Below are positions 42,089 through 48,307 of a DNA stretch of 48,307 nt, one piece after another. The DNA comes from an uncultured Acidimicrobiales bacterium (GTDB lineage: Bacteria > Actinomycetota > Acidimicrobiia > Acidimicrobiales > SHLQ01). The first letter of the stretch is position 1. Every line of letters begins with the position of its first letter. The notes beneath the pieces were generated by a model. That model searched no databases. It was not told the DNA's origin and was given only the letters and a program-made list of their open reading frames with translations. The DNA lies in the NCBI GenBank assembly GCA_938041035.1, contig CALHYX010000019.1:1-48307 (forward strand). Direction: 5' to 3'. The translations under genes and the position numbers were made by a program.

Positions 42089-42831
42089 TGGCGCTGTTTG
42101 AACTGCACGGCCGAACCGCGCTCGTCACCGGCGCTGGTCAGGGTATGGGCACCGGTGCTGCCGAGGTCCTTGCGGGCCAGGGCGCCGCCGTGCTGGTGAA
42201 CGACATCGAACCCGACCGGGCTGCGGCGGTCGCCGATCGGTTGCGCGGCGAGGGTCACGACGCCGAGGCGCTGCCGTTCGACGTGACCGACCTCGACGCC
42301 GTACAGGCGGCTCTGGCGGACCGGACCATCGACATTCTGGTGAACAACGCCGGGAACGGCGGTGCCGAGAGCATGCGGGTGCGACCGTTCGCCGAGACCA
42401 CACCCGCCGACTGGGCCGGTCCGCTCGCCGTCAACCTCGACGGGGTGATGCACTGCACCCACACGGTGCTGCCCGGCATGATCGAGCGCGGCTGGGGGCG
42501 AATCATCGGTGTCGTGTCCGGGGCCGGGACGCAGGGGGTCAACATCGGCGTCGCCGCCTACTCGGCGGGCAAGGGAGGAGCGGCGGGCCTGCTCCGTTCG
42601 GTGGCGTTGGAGGTCGCGAGCACCGGCGTGACGGTGAACTCGATCGCCCTGGGGTTGATGTCGAACACCGGCGGAACCGACGTGACCTCGCGACTGGCCA
42701 GGAGCATCCCCACCGGACGGCTGGGTACGCCCCACGACCTGGGCGCGCTCTGCGCCTACCTGGCATCGGAGGAAGCCTCGTGGATGACCGCCCAGACCAT
42801 TCCGCTCGCCGGTGGATCCATCACCAGTTGA
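42088..42831 (+). CDS. short-chain dehydrogenase/reductase
   Basis: A 247-residue classical SDR. TGAGQGMGTG loop, NNAGNGGAE, Ser in GVVSGAGT, YSAGK catalytic pair and the end region typical of FabG-like enzymes. GTG start at 42088. It is the third gene in the cluster, followed by a 76-bp gap to the Gfo/Idh/MocA gene. The gap shows no clear promoter, so readthrough is likely. Confidence 0.92.
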   Translation: MALFELHGRTALVTGAGQGMGTGAAEVLAGQGAAVLVNDIEPDRAAAVADRLRGEGHDAEALPFDVTDLDAVQAALADRTIDILVNNAGNGGAESMRVRPFAETTPADWAGPLAVNLDGVMHCTHTVLPGMIERGWGRIIGVVSGAGTQGVNIGVAAYSAGKGGAAGLLRSVALEVASTGVTVNSIALGLMSNTGGTDVTSRLARSIPTGRLGTPHDLGALCAYLASEEASWMTAQTIPLAGGSITS

Positions 42832-42907
42832 TCCGTGGGCAATCGACGCGGCAACCGAAACCATCTCATCCAGTCGCTCACCCACTCGACCCGGAAGGTC
42901 TGAATCC

Positions 42908-43993
42908 ATGAGTCTGCGAGCCGTCGTCGTCGGAAGTTCGTTTGGTGGCCGGGTGCACGTTCCCGCCCTCCGCGCGGCCGGCTTCGACGTCGTCGGCCTG
43001 GTAGGCCGCGATCCTGGCCGCACCGCCGAGCGCGCGTCGGCGTTCGGTATCGGCGTACATGGAACGGTGATCTCCGACGTGGCGGCCGAGACCGGCGCCG
43101 ACGTGATCACGGTCTCCACCCCACCCGCCGCCCATCACCCATCGGTTATGGAGGCCCTAGCCAACGGCTGCCACGTGCTGGCGGAGAAGCCATTCGCTCT
43201 TTCCGTCGCAGAAGCCGAGGAGATGGCCGATGCAGCCGCTGCGTTGGGCGTGACCGCCATGGTGTCGTTCGAGTTCCGCTGGCAACCCGCCGAGGCCCTC
43301 GTTGCTCGCGTCATCCAGCGAGGAGACATCGGTGAACCGCGGGCGGCCACCCTCGTGAGCCACAGCGGTCTCGTCGCCAACGGCCTGCCGGTCGCGTTCA
43401 ACGATGACTGGTGGGGCGACGCCGCGGCCGGCGGCGGCATCCTCAACGCGGCGGGCGTTCACGTGCTCGATCGGCTCCAAACGTGGCTGGGACCGATCGT
43501 TTCGGTCAGTGGAGACACCCGTCAGGTGAGTCCGCTTCCCGGTGGCGCCGAGGACACCTATTCGGCGTTGATGCAGACCGCCGGCGGGGTCTCGATCTCT
43601 GCGCAACACTGCTCGGGCGTGCGCGGGCAGGGGCTGAGTGTGTGCAAGGTCATCGGCACCGAAGGCACCGTCTGGCTCGAGGGCGGGCAGGCTCATATCT
43701 CCTCCGGTGCCGAACCCGTCGCGCTCGAGGTACCCGAGGACTTGGTTCCTCCCGACCCGCCGGAGTGGCCGAAAGACGATCCGAAACACGCCTTCACCGC
43801 CTACGAGATGCCCTTGTTCGTTCGGCTCGCGGAACGGCTGCGGGATGAGATCACCGGAACCGTCATCTCCCCGGATTTGCCGCCCACCCCCACCTTCGCC
43901 GACGGCCTCGCCACCCAGCGCGTCGTCGATGCCATCCGGGCATCCTCGCTCGACCGGGGAGCGTGGCAGGCGATCGGAAAGGAAACCTCATGA
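42908..43993 (+). CDS. Gfo/Idh/MocA family oxidoreductase
   Basis: A 361-residue NAD(P)-dependent dehydrogenase of the glucose-fructose oxidoreductase / inositol dehydrogenase family. GSSFGGRVHVP is the nucleotide loop, EKPF carries the catalytic Lys, and the C-terminal sheet domain holds NAAGVHVLDR with the typical His. Such enzymes oxidise sugar or inositol hydroxyls. Its stop overlaps the next ATG (ATGA). A carbohydrate-like substrate for the cluster is supported by this gene and the isomerase. Confidence 0.9.
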   Translation: MSLRAVVVGSSFGGRVHVPALRAAGFDVVGLVGRDPGRTAERASAFGIGVHGTVISDVAAETGADVITVSTPPAAHHPSVMEALANGCHVLAEKPFALSVAEAEEMADAAAALGVTAMVSFEFRWQPAEALVARVIQRGDIGEPRAATLVSHSGLVANGLPVAFNDDWWGDAAAGGGILNAAGVHVLDRLQTWLGPIVSVSGDTRQVSPLPGGAEDTYSALMQTAGGVSISAQHCSGVRGQGLSVCKVIGTEGTVWLEGGQAHISSGAEPVALEVPEDLVPPDPPEWPKDDPKHAFTAYEMPLFVRLAERLRDEITGTVISPDLPPTPTFADGLATQRVVDAIRASSLDRGAWQAIGKETS

Positions 43994-44847
43994 GCACCGA
44001 CCCTGACGCCGTGCCCGAGATCGACGACTGGAACCGCTTGCTCGAGGGCCGGGTTGCCGCGGTGACCGGCGGCGGTGCCGACGGTGTCGGGGGAGCGATC
44101 GCCGAGTTGTTCGCCGCCCACGGCGCGATCGTGGAGATCGCCGAGATCGATGGGGAGCGCGGTGCAGCCACTGTCGAGGCGGTGACGGCCGCTGGAGGAT
44201 CCGCTCGGACCCACGAGGTCGACGTGCGAACCGAAAGCGGTGTCGAGACCTTCACCTCGGCGGTACTCGACACCCACGGGCGGGTCGACGTTCTGGTGAA
44301 CAACGTCGGCGACTACCGCCCGCTGGTGCGCTTCCACGAGTCGACGCCCGAATCGTGGGAGGACATGTATCGCATCAACCTGTGGCACGTGTACGCCGTC
44401 ACCCAGGCGTTCCTCACACCGATGATCGAAGGGGGCGGCGGGTCGATCGTTAACGTTCACTCCGTCGAGGGCATGCGGGGGTTCCCCGGCGAACCGGTGT
44501 ACGCATCGATGAAGGCCGCGGTCGCCCATTTCACCACCTCGCTGGCCGCCGGTTACGGGCGCAAGGGCATCCGCGCCAACGGCATCGGCGTCGATCTCAC
44601 CCAAACTCGGCAGGTTGACTACATCAGCGGCTACGAGGATCACGAGGACCTGTGGGAAGCGTGGGCACCGGTCGGACGTCTGGGTTGGCCGGCCGATCAG
44701 GCTCGCACCGCGCTGTTCCTCGCATCGGACCTGTCGTCGTTCATCACCGGCCACAACATTCCGGTCGACGGAGGCACCAAGGCCGGCGGCGGCTGGTTCT
44801 TCAGCCCCGACGCCGGACGGTTCGTGAACCGCCCCAAAACGCTTTGA
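43990..44847 (+). CDS. short-chain dehydrogenase/reductase
   Basis: A 285-residue SDR. Nucleotide loop TGGGADGVGG, NNVGDY, Ser in NVHSVEG and YASMK are intact. The 15-residue N-terminal extension and a Gly-rich C-terminal tail (KAGGGWFFSPDAG) are additions to the standard fold. The start is the ATG at 43990 inside the ATGA overlap. Its stop overlaps the next TTG start, so expression is coupled. Confidence 0.9.
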   Translation: MSTDPDAVPEIDDWNRLLEGRVAAVTGGGADGVGGAIAELFAAHGAIVEIAEIDGERGAATVEAVTAAGGSARTHEVDVRTESGVETFTSAVLDTHGRVDVLVNNVGDYRPLVRFHESTPESWEDMYRINLWHVYAVTQAFLTPMIEGGGGSIVNVHSVEGMRGFPGEPVYASMKAAVAHFTTSLAAGYGRKGIRANGIGVDLTQTRQVDYISGYEDHEDLWEAWAPVGRLGWPADQARTALFLASDLSSFITGHNIPVDGGTKAGGGWFFSPDAGRFVNRPKTL

Positions 44848-45653
44848 GCGCCCGGCCACCCCTGGTCCTGTGCAGCGCGACCCTGGGTTCGGCACCGCTC
44901 GGCGACAAGTTGGGCGCCGCCGCGGCCGCCGGTTTCGAATGGGTTTCGGTGTACGGGGACGAGTACCACCGCGCCATCGCCGCGGGTGTCGACGTCGCGG
45001 CCGAGGTCCGGAACCTTGGCCTTCGGGTGGCGGAGGTGGACGGCGTCGCGGTGTCGCTGGCCTCGGCAGAGGGCTTCATCGCCGCGCTCGAGATCGCGAG
45101 GGACCTCGCCGCCCGTTCGATCACCATCGTCGAGACCGGCGACTACGACCCGGACGACCCGGCTGATGTCGCCACCGCCGTGGCCCGGTTCGGCGAGTAC
45201 TGCGACGTCGCCGACGACCACGGGATCCTGGTGCACATCGAACCCTTCGCCTGGTCCAACCTGGGCCGCACCACCGATGCCGCCCGGATCGTCGAGGAAG
45301 CCGACCGGGGGAACGGCGGCCTGCTGCTCGACTACTGGCACCATGTGCGCGGCCCCGATCAGGGAGTGTTGGATTCGTCGATCCCGGCGTCGATGATCCT
45401 GGAGGTGCAGTTGGCCGACACGCTCGCCGACCCGTGGGTCAACGTGCGTGACGAATGCATGACGCAGCGTCAGGAACCGGGCCGCGGCCACGGAGACCTA
45501 CCCGGGCGGCTTCGTCTCCTGGCGGCCCGGGGGCCTCTGCCGCCGGTGGGCATCGAGTTGTTCGGGGCGACCCCCGCGTCGAGTGAGGTGACCGCAGCCG
45601 CTCGAACGGCGCACGAATCCTTGACCGCCGTACTCACCGCCGCCGGGCTCTGA
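44844..45653 (+). CDS. sugar phosphate isomerase/epimerase-like TIM barrel protein
   Basis: A 269-residue AP-endonuclease-2-fold protein. Metal ligands are suggested by the Glu in TIVETGDY, VHIEPFAW, and Asp in LLLDYWHH, with HHVRG typical of the sugar isomerase/epimerase group (IolE/IolH, tagatose epimerase, dehydroshikimate dehydratase). The TTG start overlaps the previous stop (TTGA). Together with the Gfo/Idh/MocA enzyme it implies cyclic polyol, keto-sugar or inositol-like chemistry in this cluster. Confidence 0.85.
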   Translation: MSARPPLVLCSATLGSAPLGDKLGAAAAAGFEWVSVYGDEYHRAIAAGVDVAAEVRNLGLRVAEVDGVAVSLASAEGFIAALEIARDLAARSITIVETGDYDPDDPADVATAVARFGEYCDVADDHGILVHIEPFAWSNLGRTTDAARIVEEADRGNGGLLLDYWHHVRGPDQGVLDSSIPASMILEVQLADTLADPWVNVRDECMTQRQEPGRGHGDLPGRLRLLAARGPLPPVGIELFGATPASSEVTAAARTAHESLTAVLTAAGL

Positions 45654-45714
45654 CGGGGGCGTCTGGTCGAGCCTGAGGGCGTACCGGCGCTGCTAGACAG
45701 TTGCGGTAACCGAA

Positions 45715-46032
45715 TTGCCGAACTGTCCGATCTGCACGATGCCCGAGCCCCTGATCGCGACGGACGGCTTCGAATGCGCCACCTGCGGACACACCTGGCT
45801 CGCCGAACTCGAGGTCGGAGTTGGGGAGGTGCGCGATGCCAACGGCAATCTGCTTGCGGCGGGCGATGACGTGACCGTGATCAAGGACCTGAAGCTCAAC
45901 GGAAAGTCGGGAGGGGTGAAGGTCGGGACCAAGGTGAAGTCGATCCGGCTCATTCCCGGCGACCATCCCATCGAGGGCAAGATCGACGGACGCATCACTC
46001 AGATCACGGCCGACAAGGTGAAGAAGGTATGA
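45715..46032 (+). CDS. yjdM: PhnA/YjdM-like zinc-ribbon protein
   Basis: A 105-residue homologue of YjdM (formerly PhnA). The N-terminal zinc ribbon has the Cys pairs CPIC and CATCGH, then the domain DVTVIKDLKLNGK...VGTKVKSIRL...GDHPIEGKIDG. The family name came from phosphonate loci, but a role in phosphonate metabolism is not established. The start is TTG at 45715; an in-frame TAG lies just upstream and no ATG or GTG is available. It begins 61 bp after the sugar cluster and is probably not part of it. Confidence 0.87.
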   Translation: MPNCPICTMPEPLIATDGFECATCGHTWLAELEVGVGEVRDANGNLLAAGDDVTVIKDLKLNGKSGGVKVGTKVKSIRLIPGDHPIEGKIDGRITQITADKVKKV

Positions 46033-46122
46033 ACGCAGACCGCCCTCGACATACGACACCGGGCGGAATAGGTCATGGCGGCGACGTGGTTCCAGAGACA
46101 ACGCCATCAGTGGAGGACCAAG

Positions 46123-46581
46123 ATGTCAGAGCAACGCCCACCCTTCCCGCCCTTTGACGAGGAGGATGCCTGGAAGAAGGTGCTCGGCGCGGAGGCGGCG
46201 TGGAATCTGCGAGATCCGGAGAAGGTCTCGATGGCCTACTCGGCGGATTCGGAGTGGCGCAATCGGGACACGTTCCTGAAGGGCCGCGAGGAGATCCGCT
46301 CGTTTCTCACCCAGAAGTGGGCGCGCGAAACCGAGTACGCGCTGCGCAAGGATCTCTGGACGTTCGCGGGCAACCGGATCGCGGTGCGGTTCCAGTACGA
46401 GAGCCTCGACGTCGATGGCCAGTGGTGGCGCTCCTACGGGAACGAGAACTGGGAGTTCGATGACGATGGGTTGATGCGGCGGCGCGAGGCCAGCATCAAC
46501 GATGTGGCCATCACCGAGGACGAGCGTCGCCTGTTCGGCCCCCGTCCCGAGGGCGATACCGGCGTCATCCCACTGCGATGA
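46123..46581 (+). CDS. DUF1348 family NTF2-like protein
   Basis: A 152-residue protein with a NTF2 fold; [27 protein letters not shown] and [12 protein letters not shown] followed by ASINDVAI are typical of DUF1348. The ATG at 46123 has GGAGG upstream (7 nt), and the longer frame from 46075 is rejected. Function unknown. It precedes a flavin-fold protein on the same strand by 40 bp. Confidence 0.87.
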   Translation: MSEQRPPFPPFDEEDAWKKVLGAEAAWNLRDPEKVSMAYSADSEWRNRDTFLKGREEIRSFLTQKWARETEYALRKDLWTFAGNRIAVRFQYESLDVDGQWWRSYGNENWEFDDDGLMRRREASINDVAITEDERRLFGPRPEGDTGVIPLR

Positions 46582-46621
46582 GCGGCAACCGTCGACCGGT
46601 GTGCGCCCGGGGGGATCACCT

Positions 46622-47212
46622 GTGAGGAGCTTTCTCGACGTGGCGTTCACGCCCGCCGTGCTCGACCTGCAAGAAGAGCGGGGGGCGAGCGGCATCTACG
46701 ACCGCCACCGCCGCCACGCCGAGGAACTCGAGAGCGACGAAATCGCCCTGATCACCGGCCGCAACAGCTTCTATCTGGCGACGGTCAGCGAGGAGGGGTG
46801 GCCCTATGTGCAGCACCGGGGCGGCGAGACGGGCTTCGTGAAGGTGCTCGGGCCGACGAGCATCGGGTGGATCGAACGCTCGGGCAACCGCCAGTACCTC
46901 GGGACGGGCAACATCACCGCGAACGGCCGGGTGTCGATGATCTTCGTCGACTACGCCACCCGCACTCGGCTGAAGATGTTCGGCGAGGCCACGTTGCACA
47001 CCGATCCCAGCGACGATCTCGTCGCCGCGCTCGACGGCGAATCGGTCCGCAACGACGGCGCGATCACGGTGGAGGTGACGGCGACCGCCTGGAACTGCCC
47101 CAAGTACATCACTCCTCGCCACGACGATGCCGACGTCCGGGCCGCCATCGAGCACCTCCAGAACCGCATCGCCGCCCTCGAAACCGAAAACGCCACCCTC
47201 CGCGGGTCCTAA
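46622..47212 (+). CDS. pyridoxamine 5'-phosphate oxidase family protein
   Basis: A 196-residue split-barrel flavin protein. FYLATVSEEGWPYVQHRGG is the typical first strands, and YLGTGNITANGRVSMIFVDY the next. C-terminal residues form a coiled-coil-like helix (EHLQNRIAALETENATL). Related enzymes bind FMN or F420 and reduce small molecules; the specific activity is unknown. GTG at 46622 is the start with a G-rich site upstream. A 12-bp inverted repeat follows 17 bp after its stop. Confidence 0.82.
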   Translation: MRSFLDVAFTPAVLDLQEERGASGIYDRHRRHAEELESDEIALITGRNSFYLATVSEEGWPYVQHRGGETGFVKVLGPTSIGWIERSGNRQYLGTGNITANGRVSMIFVDYATRTRLKMFGEATLHTDPSDDLVAALDGESVRNDGAITVEVTATAWNCPKYITPRHDDADVRAAIEHLQNRIAALETENATLRGS

Positions 47213-47229
47213 CACCTCACCTCCCCGGT

Positions 47230-47254
47230 CGCTCTGGTGCCAGGCACCAGAGCG
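47230..47254. repeat. palindromic repeat copy 1, downstream of the PNPOx gene
   Basis: Two 12-bp arms around base 47242, with core TGGTGCCAGGCACCA. Its right side plus the following bases (GGCACCAGAGCGGTCGCG, 47243-47260) is identical to copy 2. It could also act as a transcript-end hairpin. Confidence 0.85.
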
Positions 47255-47311
47255 GTCGCGGAGGCTCGCGTTTGCCGGATCTTCAACGAATTTGGGCCGC
47301 CATGGTCACTT

Positions 47312-47337
47312 TGGTGCCTGGCACCAGAGCGGTCGCG
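47312..47337. repeat. palindromic repeat copy 2, upstream of the MerR gene
   Basis: Core TGGTGCCTGGCACCA (47312-47326), followed by the shared tail GAGCGGTCGCG. The centre base is T here and A in copy 1. Confidence 0.85.
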
Positions 47338-47348
47338 ACAAGATGTTG

Positions 47349-47383
47349 TTGACTCTTCCGTCGCGGAAGGTGTCATCGATAGT
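47349..47383 (+). promoter_or_regulatory. MerR-type promoter with dyad
   Basis: TTGACT at 47349 (-35-like), the dyad CTTCCG-TCG-CGGAAG at 47355-47369, and GATAGT at 47378-47383 (6 nt before the ATG). The long spacer with a palindrome between the boxes fits MerR control, but the spacer (23 bp) is longer than the usual 19-20 bp. Confidence 0.5.
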
Positions 47384-47389
47384 GGAGCC

Positions 47390-48208
47390 ATGTTCGTCAT
47401 CGGTCAGTTCGCTCAGCTCGCCAAGGTCTCGGTCAGGACGCTTCGTCACTACGACGATGTCGGCCTGTTGCGGCCCGCTGCTGTGCATCCGACTACCGGC
47501 TACCGGTCCTATGCCGCAGCCCAGCTCCCGGCGCTCAACCGGATTCTCGTTCTGAAAGACCTCGGCTTCTCCCTTGCCGAGATCACTCGGATCACCGAGG
47601 CCGGCGTGAGTAACGAGGAGCTGGTCGGCATGCTCCGGCTCCGCCAGGCCGAAGCCGAACGGCAAGCCGAAGCCGAATCGCGTCGGCTCGCCCGTGTGGC
47701 TGCCCGTATCGACATCCTCTCAGGAGCACCCGAAATGAATGACACCGCCACATCTGTGGTTATCAAGGCCCTCGACCCCGTCCGGGTCGCCGTGACCACT
47801 GAGGTCGCCGACGGCTTCGACGCCGAGTTCGCACCGATATTCGGCCGCCTGTACCCGTCGCTGTTCGCCGGGTTAGGCGCAGCGGGCATCGCACCGGCCG
47901 GCCCTTCGTACGGGTTGTACGACGACCGGGAAGACGGCCGCATCAACGTCATCGCCGGCGTCGTCATCGCGTCCGACGCCGACATCGACACGGCCGACGT
48001 TTCGACCCGGGATCTACCGGGAGCCGAGCGGGCCGCAACCCTCGTGCACCATGGCTCGATGGAGCGGATCCTCGACAGCTACGCGGTGCTGGAGCGGTGG
48101 ATGGAGGTTTCCGGCGAGCAGCCGGTCGGCCTCAGCCGTGAGGTGTATCTCGACTGCCCCGACGATCAGGCCGACTGGGTCACCGAGTTGCAGTTCGTCC
48201 TGGCCTAG
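47390..48208 (+). CDS. MerR family regulator with GyrI-like effector domain
   Basis: A 272-residue regulator. N-terminal winged HTH: FAQLAKVSVRTLRHYDDVGLLRP, then a coiled coil (EAERQAEAESRRLARVAARI), then a GyrI-like ligand-binding domain (residues about 120-272), the BmrR/TipAL architecture. It activates transcription by untwisting promoters with long spacers when bound to a small hydrophobic ligand, and may control itself through the dyad at 47355-47369. No drug exporter is next to it in the window. Confidence 0.88.
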   Translation: MFVIGQFAQLAKVSVRTLRHYDDVGLLRPAAVHPTTGYRSYAAAQLPALNRILVLKDLGFSLAEITRITEAGVSNEELVGMLRLRQAEAERQAEAESRRLARVAARIDILSGAPEMNDTATSVVIKALDPVRVAVTTEVADGFDAEFAPIFGRLYPSLFAGLGAAGIAPAGPSYGLYDDREDGRINVIAGVVIASDADIDTADVSTRDLPGAERAATLVHHGSMERILDSYAVLERWMEVSGEQPVGLSREVYLDCPDDQADWVTELQFVLA

Positions 48209-48210
48209 CG

Positions 48211-48227
48211 CGACCGGGACTCGGTCG
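48211..48227 (+). terminator. hairpin after the MerR gene
   Basis: CGACCG-GGACT-CGGTCG follows 3 bp after the MerR stop. The stem is 6 bp and GC-rich, with no T-run, so termination is possible but not certain. Confidence 0.35.
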
Positions 48228-48291
48228 GTCTAGCCCGCGCACCGGCAGATCCCGCCACCGAAGTCGGCCCGTCCACCCTCGCCGCGAACCA

Positions 48292-48307
48292 TCTGGTGCC
48301 TGGCACC
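48292..48307. repeat. palindromic repeat copy 3, cut by the window edge
   Basis: TCTGGTGCCTGGCACC reaches the last base of the window. The rest of the repeat, and any shared tail, lies outside. With copies 1 and 2 it brackets the MerR gene. Confidence 0.75.

Noticed and set aside
48209..48307. Possible attachment site or tRNA remnant at the right edge
   Set aside because: No tRNA-like arms or integrase were seen; the palindrome is explained by the repeat family.

Overview
The window is 48.3 kb of very GC-rich, gene-dense DNA holding about 49 protein genes on both strands. I saw no rRNA or tRNA gene, transposase, integrase or CRISPR array, and no gene-free stretch longer than about 260 bp. 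Gene content (four TetR regulators, an LLM flavin oxidoreductase, many short-chain dehydrogenases, NTF2-fold enzymes, acyl-CoA synthetases, a 2-oxoacid:ferredoxin oxidoreductase, an SCO6745-family protein) and frequent ATGA/GTGA gene overlaps suggest a free-living aerobic actinobacterium, perhaps Acidimicrobiia; the class-level placement is inference. Many genes start 5-7 nt after a TAnnnT box, pointing to widespread leaderless transcription.

Layout. 1-2434: a TetR repressor facing a small membrane protein and a two-gene ABC exporter. 2450-9229: two metallo-beta-lactamase-fold alkylsulfatase-like hydrolases, a YibE/F membrane protein, NagA, and a class C beta-lactamase-fold hydrolase. 9251-15790: a divergent catabolic locus. 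On the minus strand lie a cupin-VOC fusion, an acyl-CoA-ligase-like protein, a TetR and an LLM oxidoreductase, all overlapping. On the plus strand lies a four-subunit 2-oxoacid:ferredoxin oxidoreductase (gamma-delta-alpha-beta). A 27-bp near-perfect palindrome sits between the two. 15906-19475: HSL-type esterase, MDR oxidoreductase, TetR, and a beta-hydroxyacid dehydrogenase. 19504-24282: an SCO6745-family protein, GH3 glycosidase and type I sulfatase run, suggestive of sulfated glycan or glycoside use. 24447-28366: a possibly frameshifted unknown gene, then a TauD-like dioxygenase overlapping an AceE/transketolase-like thiamine enzyme. 28410-30508: a secreted S1 protease with a co-translated lipoprotein.

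30764-39851 is a scavenging and catabolism stretch: limonene-epoxide-hydrolase family enzyme, D-2-hydroxyacid dehydrogenase plus amidohydrolase, TetR plus alpha/beta hydrolase under a perfect 28-bp palindrome, MFS transporter, ketosteroid isomerase homologue, acyl-CoA synthetase, SnoaL-like protein and a second amidohydrolase. Epoxide hydrolase and ketosteroid isomerase active-site residues are intact, so terpenoid or steroid substrates are plausible but unproven.

39987-45653 is a tight six-gene plus-strand cluster: a DegT-fold enzyme whose PLP lysine is histidine, three short-chain dehydrogenases, a Gfo/Idh/MocA oxidoreductase and a TIM-barrel isomerase. It looks like a dedicated pathway for an unusual sugar or cyclic polyol and, with the 9-16 kb locus, is the best candidate for an undescribed system. 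The right end (45715-48307) holds a PhnA/YjdM-like protein, a DUF1348 protein, a PNPOx-fold protein and a MerR regulator, with a palindromic repeat family around the MerR gene.
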